From the NCBI GenBank assembly GCA_002371785.1, contig DFGU01000082.1, forward strand, positions 1 through 17,068: 17,068 nucleotides of DNA, given 5' to 3'. The stretch comes from Bacteroidales bacterium UBA3742. Its GTDB lineage: Bacteria; Bacteroidota; Bacteroidia; Bacteroidales; Paludibacteraceae. The translations under genes were made by a program, and so were the position numbers. The notes beneath the pieces were generated by a model. That model saw only the letters and a list, made by a program, of their open reading frames with translations. It had not been told where the DNA came from and did no database searches. Below, piece after piece: positions 1-6,978 of this stretch; the first letter of the stretch is position 1, and each line of letters starts with the position of its first letter.

Positions 1-1154
1 GCACGCTTGTTGATCAACTCGGTCACCCAGTTGCCGAACTTACGATACGGGGTCCAGAAGGCCTGGCGGATAGATATCGGGTTGTCGATGATCTTATAGA
101 CCGTTGCATCCCACTCACGTCCCTGGCGATCGTAGAAGACGGCATTCTTGCCTACAGTCAGGTTTTGCACCTCACCTACGGTGACAGCCGCTACGATCTG
201 TATTTTCTGCTTGAGGGTCTGGTTCTCGCAATCGCAATAGACGAGGAACATACCGCTCAGTCCGGCCTGCAGGTCGTGCTTAGCCATGTCGGTCACGCGC
301 AAGCAGAGGTGGCATGCACGCTGGTCGATCATGAGCGTTCCGGCCTGGAAGATGCCGAGTTTGTCGGATAGGTCGTAGAAGTCCTGGAGCGTCACGAAGT
401 TATGGAGCAGCAGTACGTAATCGCGGCTGAGGAGCAGCAACTTACGTAGCGGCATGTACTTAGCCTTGGCATCAGTCAGGGCCTTGGCGTTGGCTTCTTC
501 GGCGGCTTTCTTGGCCTCTTCCCATGCGGCGATCTGTGCACCCATCTCCTGGTACTTCTTCTCGGTCATGCCGGGCTTAACGGTCTCCTCGGGGATCTGG
601 GCCAGGCCGATCTTCTGCAACTTATCCAGTTCGTAGTAGGCGGTATATTCCTCCTTCTTGGCCTTGTGGGCCGCCATGACGTCGGCCTCTATCGGCGCTT
701 CGGGCACGGGCTGTTCGTCTATCTTGATCGCCTCCAGCACAGCCTCTACATCGGCCAGGGTGATGAGTTCCGGTTTGTCGAGTTTCTCACCCTCGCTTTC
801 GACTTTCGACTTTTTGCTTTCTACTATCTCTTTAGCCACTGCCTGGATGGCTTCGTCGGCGATGTCGTCGAGCTTGAGCTCTGCACGCTGGCGGAAGAGG
901 GTCTGCGGATTCTTGAGCACCGAGCACAGCCACTTGGCTGCCTCCTGCACCTCCGTGACGCGCAGCTTGCCGTTGCCGTCGGTATCCATCAAACGGAGAC
1001 TCTCACTGTCGATCTCCAGGCCCGTGGTGGGGCAAGCCAGTACGGTCCATAGTTTCTTATCCAACTCCGGCAGGTGACGAATGTCCTCACCCGACGATAT
1101 TTTCACGCGCGTAGAACCGCCTACGCTCACGTAATTCCATTTATAATTACTCAT
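1..1154 (-). CDS. Hypothetical protein with one EF-hand loop (5' part only)
   Basis: An uninterrupted reading frame of 384 codons runs from an ATG at 1154 to the left edge, so the C-terminus is missing. It begins MSNYKWNYVSVGGS. Around residues 56-67 is DTDGNGKLRVTE, a textbook EF-hand calcium loop (acidic or amide at positions 1, 3 and 5, Gly at 6, hydrophobic at 8, Glu at 12). Only one loop is visible. Residues roughly 110-125 (VESKKSKVES) are encoded by a heptamer repeat array. A Lys/Ala/Glu-rich stretch around residues 195-215 looks like a coiled coil. I see no signal peptide, so it is probably cytoplasmic. A good Bacteroidota promoter lies just upstream and supports this start. I do not recognise the family; any calcium role is inference from the loop alone. 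Confidence 0.85.
   Translation of the reverse strand, partial: MSNYKWNYVSVGGSTRVKISSGEDIRHLPELDKKLWTVLACPTTGLEIDSESLRLMDTDGNGKLRVTEVQEAAKWLCSVLKNPQTLFRQRAELKLDDIADEAIQAVAKEIVESKKSKVESEGEKLDKPELITLADVEAVLEAIKIDEQPVPEAPIEADVMAAHKAKKEEYTAYYELDKLQKIGLAQIPEETVKPGMTEKKYQEMGAQIAAWEEAKKAAEEANAKALTDAKAKYMPLRKLLLLSRDYVLLLHNFVTLQDFYDLSDKLGIFQAGTLMIDQRACHLCLRVTDMAKHDLQAGLSGMFLVYCDCENQTLKQKIQIVAAVTVGEVQNLTVGKNAVFYDRQGREWDATVYKIIDNPISIRQAFWTPYRKFGNWVTELINKR
797..824. repeat. Heptamer array inside the EF-hand gene
   Basis: Four consecutive 7-base units on the plus strand: TTTCGAC, TTTCGAC, TTTTTGC, TTTCTAC. The gene reads through them on the minus strand as a Lys/Ser/Val/Glu-rich linker. The TTTCGAC and TTTCTAC units are the same as those in the intergenic array at 5091-5118. 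Confidence 0.8.
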
Positions 1155-1184
1155 TATTTTAGTGTTTTTTATCGTATTTGGGCA

Positions 1185-1216
1185 CAAAATTACTAAAAAA
1201 TTTGCACATATCAAAA
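1185..1216 (-). promoter_or_regulatory. Bacteroidota-type promoter of the EF-hand gene
   Basis: Read on the minus strand, TTTTG (1216-1212) is followed by 19 bases and then TAATTTTG (1192-1185), matching the TTG / TAnnTTTG pattern. The expected transcript start near 1178 leaves about 25 bases before the ATG at 1154. The site overlaps the -33 region of the rpsA promoter on the other strand. Confidence 0.7.
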
Positions 1217-1232
1217 TTTTTGTGTACTTTTG
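1201..1232 (+). promoter_or_regulatory. Bacteroidota-type promoter of rpsA
   Basis: TTTG (1201-1204), 20 bases, TACTTTTG (1225-1232). Transcription should start near 1239, giving rpsA an untranslated leader of about 155 bases. It overlaps the divergent promoter at 1185-1216. Confidence 0.75.
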
Positions 1233-1239
1233 CACGCTT

Positions 1240-1395
1240 TTTTCGTCGAAGAACAAGTATTGTTCGAGAAAATCGTTTTAATAAACGCTTTTCGGAGAGG
1301 CGAGAAAAGGCTAACTGATGTTTAACTTTTTAACGGGATTTTGGAAGCTGGTTATACTAGATTAACTAGAAGACATATCCCACAATTCTACCACA
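1240..1395 (+). promoter_or_regulatory. Long structured rpsA leader
   Basis: The region between the predicted transcript start and the rpsA ATG holds no gene. It has two small perfect hairpins: GAACAA/TTGTTC with loop GTA (1251-1265) and CGTTT/AAACG with loop TAAT (1274-1287). The 3' part (about 1311-1395) is A/T-rich without a clear Shine-Dalgarno sequence. A role in S1 autoregulation is inferred only from the length and the known tendency of ribosomal protein genes to self-regulate. Confidence 0.35.
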
Positions 1396-3249
1396 ATGGC
1401 AGAAAATCTTTCTCTCCAGAACTTCGACTGGGATGCCTATGAAGCACAAGCTCAAGGCGCAAAAAACGAAGAAGAAATTCAAAAATATGATGGTACGCTC
1501 AACGCTATCAAGAACGAAGAGGTTGTAGAAGGTACCGTTATCAGTATCAACAAGCGTGAGGTTGTAGTGAACGTAGGTTACAAGTCGGACGGTATCGTTC
1601 CGGCTGCTGAGTTCCGTTACAATCCCGACTTGAAGGTAGGTGACAAAGTAGAGGTTTACATCGAGAGCCAGGAAGACAAGAACGGCCAACTCGTTCTCTC
1701 GCACAAAGAGGCTCGCGCTGCCCAGGCTTGGGATCGCGTCAACGAGGCTTGCGAGAAGCAGGAGATCGTTCAGGGCTACATCAAGTGCCGCACCAAGGGC
1801 GGTATGATCGTAGATGTGCTCGGTATGGAGGCCTTCTTGCCGGGTAGCCAGATCGACGTGAAGCCGATTCGTGACTACGACGTATTCGTGGGTAAGACCA
1901 TGGAGTTCAAGATTGTCAAGGTTAATCCTGACTTCCGCAACGTCGTTGTATCGCACAAGGCTCTTATCGAGGCTGAGCTCGAGGCACAGAAGAAAGAGAT
2001 CGTTAGCAAGCTTGAGAAGGGTCAGGTACTTGAGGGTACCGTTAAGAACATCACCAACTACGGTGTATTCATCGACCTGGGTGGCGTAGACGGTCTGATC
2101 CACATCACCGACCTGAGCTGGGGCCGCGTAGCCGACCCGCACGAGTTGGTAGAGCTCGACCAGAAGATCAACGTCGTCATCCTCGATTTCGACGAGGAGA
2201 AGAAGCGTATCGCTCTCGGTCTGAAGCAGCTCACTCCGCATCCGTGGGATGCCCTGGACGCAAACCTCAAGGTAGGCGACAAGGTTCACGGCAAGGTAGT
2301 AGTGATGGCCGACTACGGAGCATTCGTAGAAGTAGCTCCGGGCGTAGAGGGTCTGGTACACGTCAGCGAGATGAGCTGGAGCCAGCACCTGCGCAGCGCC
2401 AACGACTTCCTCAAGGTGGGCGACGAGATCGACGCTGTTATCCTTACCCTCGACCGCGACGAGCGCAAAATGTCGCTCGGTATCAAGCAGCTTAAGGCTG
2501 ATCCGTGGGAGAACATCGAGAACAAGTACGCTGTTGGTTCGCGTCACTTTGCTAAGGTGCGCAACTTCACCAACTTCGGCGTATTCGTTGAGATCGAAGA
2601 GGGCGTTGACGGCCTGATCCATATCAGCGACCTGAGCTGGACCAAGAAGATCAAACACCCGAACGAGTTCACCCAGATCGGTGCTCAGATCGAGGTTGTT
2701 GTGCTCGACATCGACAAGGAAAATCGTCGTCTCTCGCTTGGTCACAAGCAGCTCGAGGAGAATCCTTGGGAGGAGCTCGAGGCTAAGTTTGGCGTTGACA
2801 AAGTGGTCGAAGGCAAGGTAGCTGAGATCAACGACAAGGGCGCTGTCATCATCCTCGAAGAGGGCGTTGAGGCATTCTGCACCACGCGTCACCTCCAGAA
2901 GGAAGACAAGAGTCCGGTGGCTGTTGGCGACAAGCTGAACTTCAAGGTGATTGAGTTCAACCGTGACGCTAAGCGCATCCTCGTTTCGCACCTCCGCACT
3001 TGGGAAGAGCGCAAAGAGGCTCCCGCTAAAGCTAAGAAGGCCGCTAAGGCTGAAGAGCCCGCTCTCGAACTGCCGAAGGTTGAGAAGACCACTCTCGGTG
3101 ACCTGAGCGTACTGGCTGACCTCAAGGCTTCGATGGAGGCTGAGGAGAAGCCCGCTAAGAAAGCTCCGGCTAAGAAGGCTGCTCCCAAGAAGGAAGCTGC
3201 TAAGAAGGAAGCTGAGGCTGAGAAGGAAGCTGAGAAGGAGGTTGAGTAA
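1396..3249 (+). CDS. rpsA: 30S ribosomal protein S1
   Basis: This 617-residue protein binds mRNA on the small ribosomal subunit. Six S1/OB-fold repeats are visible at about residues 42-104, 122-188, 209-277, 294-364, 379-452 and 466-533. Repeats 3-5 carry the classic pattern YGVFIDLGGVDGLIHITDLSW and close variants. The N-terminus MAENLSLQNFDWDAYE fits the Bacteroidota form. After the last repeat is a tail of about 80 residues, rich in Lys, Ala and Glu (KKAPAKKAAPKKEAAKK-like), built from repeated GCTAAGAAG-type codons and probably disordered. The gene is monocistronic: its own promoter lies upstream after a long leader, and a strong hairpin terminator starts 32 bases past the stop. No Shine-Dalgarno sequence precedes the ATG, as is usual in this phylum. 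Confidence 0.97.
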   Translation: MAENLSLQNFDWDAYEAQAQGAKNEEEIQKYDGTLNAIKNEEVVEGTVISINKREVVVNVGYKSDGIVPAAEFRYNPDLKVGDKVEVYIESQEDKNGQLVLSHKEARAAQAWDRVNEACEKQEIVQGYIKCRTKGGMIVDVLGMEAFLPGSQIDVKPIRDYDVFVGKTMEFKIVKVNPDFRNVVVSHKALIEAELEAQKKEIVSKLEKGQVLEGTVKNITNYGVFIDLGGVDGLIHITDLSWGRVADPHELVELDQKINVVILDFDEEKKRIALGLKQLTPHPWDALDANLKVGDKVHGKVVVMADYGAFVEVAPGVEGLVHVSEMSWSQHLRSANDFLKVGDEIDAVILTLDRDERKMSLGIKQLKADPWENIENKYAVGSRHFAKVRNFTNFGVFVEIEEGVDGLIHISDLSWTKKIKHPNEFTQIGAQIEVVVLDIDKENRRLSLGHKQLEENPWEELEAKFGVDKVVEGKVAEINDKGAVIILEEGVEAFCTTRHLQKEDKSPVAVGDKLNFKVIEFNRDAKRILVSHLRTWEERKEAPAKAKKAAKAEEPALELPKVEKTTLGDLSVLADLKASMEAEEKPAKKAPAKKAAPKKEAAKKEAEAEKEAEKEVE

Positions 3250-3280
3250 AACCGGTCGCACGATCAGTGCTAAAAAAAGT

Positions 3281-3313
3281 AATAGGGTGCCCACTCGGAC
3301 ACCCTATTGTTTT
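3281..3313. terminator. Bidirectional rho-independent terminator
   Basis: The perfect 9-bp stem AATAGGGTG/CACCCTATT (3281-3289 with 3300-3308) can add two more pairs after one mismatch. On the plus strand it is followed by GTTTT; on the minus strand by ACTTTTTTT. It can therefore end rpsA from the left and the glycosyltransferase transcript from the right. Confidence 0.85.
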
Positions 3314-3340
3314 GGCATTTATCGGAGTGCCCGGAGGCAC

Positions 3341-3396
3341 CTATAACCTGTAACCTGTAACCTGTAACCTGTAACCCGTAACCTTTAACCTTTACG
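3341..3396. repeat. CTGTAAC heptamer array
   Basis: Eight head-to-tail 7-base units: CTATAAC, four copies of CTGTAAC, CCGTAAC, CTTTAAC, CTTTACG. The last units lie inside the 3' end of the glycosyltransferase gene and encode its last residues and the stop codon (3385-3387). Confidence 0.9.
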
Positions 3397-4122
3397 GGGA
3401 TACTTTCGGAACCAGCTGCTGATCTTCAGCCTAATCACGCCCAGCAGTGCCTCGGAGAAGATGCCACCCGACATCTTGCTCGTGCCCAGCACGCGGTTGA
3501 CAAAGATGATCGGCACCTCCTTGATCGCGAAGCCGCACTTGTAGGCCGTGAACTTCATCTCGATCTGGAAGGCATAGCCCTTGAAGCGAATCTTATCCAG
3601 CTCGATCGTCTCCAGCACCTGACGGCGATAGCATACGAAGCCTGCCGTGGTATCGCGGATCGAGACGCCCAGCACCGTACGTACGTAGAAGCTGGCGAAA
3701 TAGCTCATCAGCACGCGTCCCATCGGCCAGTTAACCACGTTGACGCCCGTGACGTAGCGGCTACCGATAGCCAGGTCGGCTCCCTCGTTGGCGCAAGCAT
3801 CGTAGAGCTTAAGGAGATCATCGGGGTTGTGGCTGAAGTCGGCATCCATCTCAAAGATATAGTCGGCCTTGTGCTCTATTGCCCAGCGGAATCCGGCGAT
3901 ATACGCCGTACCCAGGCCCTGCTTGCCCTGGCGCTCCACGATATGCAGCGTCTCGGGATAAGTGGTCTTCATCAGGCCCTTGACGATATCTGCGGTGCCA
4001 TCGGGCGAGCCGTCGTCGATCACCAGCACATGAAACCGGATCGGCAGGTTCATCACCGCATCAATAATAGCGGCTATGTTCTCCTTCTCGTTATACGTAG
4101 GGATAATTACTAATCGCTCCAT
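3385..4122 (-). CDS. Polyprenol-phosphate mannosyltransferase-like GT2 glycosyltransferase
   Basis: A 245-residue family 2 glycosyltransferase (GT-A fold) of the dolichol/polyprenol monophosphomannose synthase type. Such enzymes move a sugar from a nucleotide donor to a lipid phosphate at the inner face of the membrane. Visible motifs are IIPTYNEKENI at the N-terminus, DDGSPDGT at 36-43 (nucleotide binding), GLGTAY near 69-74, the metal-binding DAD at 93-95 within EMDADFSH, GSRY near 121, and DTTAGF near 158. The length fits the soluble single-domain form; I see no C-terminal membrane helices. It starts 27 bases after the hydrolase stop and is probably co-transcribed with it. Its end is formed by a heptamer array, and the shared terminator at 3281-3313 follows. 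The exact sugar and lipid cannot be told from sequence. Confidence 0.93.
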   Translation of the reverse strand: MERLVIIPTYNEKENIAAIIDAVMNLPIRFHVLVIDDGSPDGTADIVKGLMKTTYPETLHIVERQGKQGLGTAYIAGFRWAIEHKADYIFEMDADFSHNPDDLLKLYDACANEGADLAIGSRYVTGVNVVNWPMGRVLMSYFASFYVRTVLGVSIRDTTAGFVCYRRQVLETIELDKIRFKGYAFQIEMKFTAYKCGFAIKEVPIIFVNRVLGTSKMSGGIFSEALLGVIRLKISSWFRKYPRKG

Positions 4123-4126
4123 TATC

Positions 4127-4161
4127 TTTCAATTTTCAATTTTCACCTTTCAATTTTCACT
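4127..4161. repeat. TTTCAAT heptamer array
   Basis: Five 7-base units: TTTCAAT, TTTCAAT, TTTCACC, TTTCAAT, TTTCACT. The array fills nearly the whole gap between the hydrolase and glycosyltransferase genes. It enters the end of the hydrolase gene, encoding its last Ser-Glu-Asn and the TGA stop (4150-4152). Read on the minus strand, the purine-rich copies lie directly before the glycosyltransferase start codon. Confidence 0.88.
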
Positions 4162-4986
4162 TCGAATCACTTCATCATTCAGCACATACACCGGGCTGGC
4201 GCTGGTGCGCTCCAGGGCTTTCAGATACACATCCCTACCCGGCTTCACACCGATTGCCTCCAGCGCTTCGGCCACCGTGTCGTAGGCCACCTGCGGGTCG
4301 TTGTTCTCCAGCGAGAGATGGCAGAGCCATATGTTTCTGAGCTTCTCGGTATAGTTGCGGGCCAGCAGTTCGGCACAGACGGCATTGCTCTGGTGGCCAC
4401 GCGGCGAGAGGATACGCTCCTTCAGGTAGGTCGGATACGGACCGTTGAGCAGCATACGCTCGTCGTGATTGGCTTCAATCACCAGGTGGTTGGCCGTGGA
4501 GATATAATGCTCCATGTCCGGATTGGGTTCACCGCAATCGGTGATGATCACAAATCGTTGGCCCAGATAATCAATGGCATAGCCCAGGCAGTCGGTGGAG
4601 TCGTGCGAGATGCCGAAAGTCTGGATACGCATACCCAGCAGTTCCCACGGCAACGCTTTCTCAAAGTAGCGCCGACTGGTCTTCAGTTTCTCCTTCACGC
4701 CGTAGTTACGGTCAATACCGCTGTGTATCTCGCGCGTGGTGTAGATAGGCAGGTGCACACGCTCGCCCAGCGTACCGACCGAGCGGATATGATCCGCATG
4801 GTCGTGGGTGATCAGCACACCGTGAATATTGCGGTAGTCGAGCCCCATCTCGCGCAGGTCTTTCTGGATCTGACGCGCCGAGATGCCGGCATCGATCAGG
4901 ATGCCACCCGTACGCGTGCCCAGGTAGTAACAGTTGCCACTGCTACCACTCGCCAAGCATCGAAATATGAGTTCATTATCCGCCAT
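4150..4986 (-). CDS. Metallo-beta-lactamase-fold hydrolase (YycJ/WalJ-like)
   Basis: A 278-residue MBL-fold metallohydrolase, probably a nuclease or phosphodiesterase-type enzyme of the YycJ/WalJ group. From the chosen start, LASGSSGNCYYLG at about 11-23 is the usual opening of this group. THDHADH at 60-66 is the HxHxDH two-metal motif, and more His/Asp ligands follow (ISHDSTDC, ITDCGEPN, EANHDERML). The frame stays open upstream to an ATG at 5025. I chose 4986 because a near-consensus promoter at 5003-5033 places the transcript start near 4996, downstream of that longer start, and because family members begin close to this point. The leader would be only about 10 bases. It is the first gene of a unit with the glycosyltransferase. 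The substrate is unknown. Confidence 0.9.
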   Translation of the reverse strand: MADNELIFRCLASGSSGNCYYLGTRTGGILIDAGISARQIQKDLREMGLDYRNIHGVLITHDHADHIRSVGTLGERVHLPIYTTREIHSGIDRNYGVKEKLKTSRRYFEKALPWELLGMRIQTFGISHDSTDCLGYAIDYLGQRFVIITDCGEPNPDMEHYISTANHLVIEANHDERMLLNGPYPTYLKERILSPRGHQSNAVCAELLARNYTEKLRNIWLCHLSLENNDPQVAYDTVAEALEAIGVKPGRDVYLKALERTSASPVYVLNDEVIRSEN

Positions 4987-5002
4987 ATTACAAAAAAACG
5001 CA

Positions 5003-5033
5003 CAAAGGTACACATTTTTTTTCATATACGCAA
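5003..5033 (-). promoter_or_regulatory. Bacteroidota-type promoter of the MBL hydrolase
   Basis: On the minus strand TTG (5033-5031), 20 bases, then TACCTTTG (5010-5003). This excellent match rules out the longer start at 5025 as the translation start from this promoter. Confidence 0.8.
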
Positions 5034-5070
5034 GCCTGCGCGCAAAATAAATGCAAAAAATGACGCCTTA

Positions 5071-5085
5071 GCGTATAAAATACGC
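5071..5085. repeat. Perfect 15-base inverted repeat between divergent promoters
   Basis: GCGTAT-AAA-ATACGC lies midway between the hydrolase and aminopeptidase promoters. It could be a regulator site or a small hairpin. No U-tract follows, so it is not an obvious terminator. Confidence 0.5.
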
Positions 5086-5090
5086 GCTGC

Positions 5091-5118
5091 TTTCTACTTT
5101 CGACTTTCTACTTTCGAC
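5091..5118. repeat. TTTCTAC/TTTCGAC heptamer array
   Basis: Four strictly alternating 7-base units: TTTCTAC, TTTCGAC, TTTCTAC, TTTCGAC, followed by a T-tract. It lies directly upstream of the aminopeptidase -7 element and covers the position where the -33 element should be. Confidence 0.88.
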
Positions 5119-5135
5119 TTTTTTTAGTATCTTTG
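5105..5135 (+). promoter_or_regulatory. Promoter of the aminopeptidase P-argS unit
   Basis: TATCTTTG (5128-5135) matches the TAnnTTTG -7 element. Twenty bases upstream is TTTC (5105-5108), part of a heptamer repeat unit, instead of TTTG. The predicted transcript start near 5142 leaves a short A/T-rich leader to the ATG at 5161. Confidence 0.65.
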
Positions 5136-5160
5136 CACAAATTTTTAAATTTGGAGTAGT

Positions 5161-6966
5161 ATGACCGTTTTAGAAAAATTGGCTGCCCTGCGCCAGCAAA
5201 TGCATCAGGAGGGCGTGGACGTCTATGTAGTACCCGGCAACGACCCGCACGCATCGGAATACCTGCCGACACACTGGCATGAGATGAACTGGCTCTCGGG
5301 CTTTAAGGGCGAGAGCGGCACCGTGGTGGTGACGATGGACCGGGCCCTGCTCTGGACCGACAGCCGCTACTACCTGCAGGCAGGCATCGAGCTGGAGGGT
5401 TCGACGATTGAGTTGATGCGCGAATCGGACATCGACTGCCCGACCATTCCGGAGTGGATTTCCAAGGAAATGGTAAATGGTAAATGTACCGTAGGTGTGA
5501 ATCCGGAGATGTTCAGCGTGAACGATTTCAGCGAGTGGCAAGAGAAACTGACGCTCCGTTCGGTGGATCTGATCCGGCGCATATGGACCGACGGTCGTCC
5601 CGCTATCCCGCAGGACAAACTATACCCCTACTCTGCCGATTTTGCCGGCGAGACCGTAGAGCAGAAGCTCACGCGCATGCGCCGGAAGATGGCCGACAAG
5701 CACGGCGACGCACTCATTATCAGTGCGCTGGACGAGATAGCATGGTTGCTCAACATCCGCGGCAACGACGTGGCATTCAATCCCGTTGTGGTCAGCTACG
5801 TCGTGCTGGAGCAGGACAAATGCACCCTATTCGTACTGCCCGAGAAAGTAGATACCGTAGCTCGCAACTACCTGGATTTCAATGGCATTGACCAGCAGCC
5901 ATACGAGGCGGTCTTCGACTATATCCACGGTCTGAGCGGCACCGTGCTATACGACGGCGCAAAGGTCAACCAGGCCCTCTACGAGGCCATCAATCAAGAA
6001 GCCAAGGCCAAAGCCAACGCCAAAGCCATAAACACCAAGTCGCCTATCCTGATCGACAAGGCGCGCAAGAATGCCGTCGAGCTGGAGGGCGAACGCACCG
6101 CTATGCGGCAGGACTCGATAGCCCTCACACGCTTCTTCCGCTGGCTGGAGACTGAGGCGTTTGCCGATGGCCGTACTCAGACGGAGTGCCAGTTGATGGA
6201 CCGTCTGCACGAGTTCCGCCTGATGGGCGACAACTTCGTGGAGGAGTCGTTCGGCACCATAGCCGGCTACCAGGGCAACGGCGCCATCGTCCACTACGAA
6301 GCTACGCCCGACACCTGCGCCACCGTGCATCCCCAGGGCATGTTGCTGCTCGACTCGGGCGGACAGTACCTGGACGGCACCACCGACATCACGCGTACCG
6401 TATGGCTCGGAGGCGAGATTCCCCAGCAGGCCAAACTGGACTATACCTACGTGCTCAAGGGCCATATTGCCCTGGCTACCGCCCGCTTCCCGCGTGGCAC
6501 ACGGGGCAATCAACTGGACGCCCTGGCTAAGCAGTATATGTGGCAAGCCGGCATCACCTTCGGTCACGGCACCGGTCACGGCGTTGGTCACTTCCTCGGC
6601 TGTCACGAGGGACCGCAGAACGTGCGTACCGACAACAATCCTACGGCGCTGGAGGTTGGTCACATCATCTCCGACGAACCCGGTATCTACCGTACCGGCA
6701 TGTGGGGCATCCGTACTGAGAACCTCATCACCGTCATCCCGGCCGAGCGCACCGAGGCCTGCACCACGGAGGACGACTTTCTCACGTTTGAGACCCTGAC
6801 GCTCTGCTTCTACGACACCCAGCTCATCGAGCTCTCGATCATGACGGAGGCCGAGATCGACTGGATCAACCGCTATCATCAGCGCGTATATGAGCTCACC
6901 GCACCGCTGCTCAATGACGACGAGCGCGAATACCTGCGACGCAAATGTGCGCCCATCAGCAAATAA
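5161..6966 (+). CDS. Aminopeptidase P family (M24B) Xaa-Pro aminopeptidase
   Basis: A 601-residue metallopeptidase predicted to remove an N-terminal residue preceding proline. The length and layout match the three-domain form (as in human XPNPEP1) rather than the shorter E. coli PepP. Two creatinase-like N-terminal domains span about 1-310 and the pita-bread catalytic domain about 315-540. A C-terminal extension follows. Metal ligands are visible: D398 and D409 in DSGGQYLDGTTD, a His in HGTGHGVGH (469-477, most likely H473), E506 in DEPGIY and E520 in RTENL. There is no signal peptide, so it is cytoplasmic. It is the first gene of a unit with argS, whose start follows 12 bases after the TAA. 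All key residues are present, so I expect an active enzyme. Confidence 0.95.
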   Translation: MTVLEKLAALRQQMHQEGVDVYVVPGNDPHASEYLPTHWHEMNWLSGFKGESGTVVVTMDRALLWTDSRYYLQAGIELEGSTIELMRESDIDCPTIPEWISKEMVNGKCTVGVNPEMFSVNDFSEWQEKLTLRSVDLIRRIWTDGRPAIPQDKLYPYSADFAGETVEQKLTRMRRKMADKHGDALIISALDEIAWLLNIRGNDVAFNPVVVSYVVLEQDKCTLFVLPEKVDTVARNYLDFNGIDQQPYEAVFDYIHGLSGTVLYDGAKVNQALYEAINQEAKAKANAKAINTKSPILIDKARKNAVELEGERTAMRQDSIALTRFFRWLETEAFADGRTQTECQLMDRLHEFRLMGDNFVEESFGTIAGYQGNGAIVHYEATPDTCATVHPQGMLLLDSGGQYLDGTTDITRTVWLGGEIPQQAKLDYTYVLKGHIALATARFPRGTRGNQLDALAKQYMWQAGITFGHGTGHGVGHFLGCHEGPQNVRTDNNPTALEVGHIISDEPGIYRTGMWGIRTENLITVIPAERTEACTTEDDFLTFETLTLCFYDTQLIELSIMTEAEIDWINRYHQRVYELTAPLLNDDEREYLRRKCAPISK

Positions 6967-6978
6967 ACAACACGAATT

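Noticed and set aside
1366..3294. 642-codon open frame antisense to the whole of rpsA
   Set aside because: A by-product of strong codon bias in rpsA; the translation is a low-complexity Leu/Val mirror with no motif, and it has no promoter.
3341..5118. Heptamer arrays as a CRISPR array
   Set aside because: Units are 7 bases with no unique spacers, and no cas gene is nearby.
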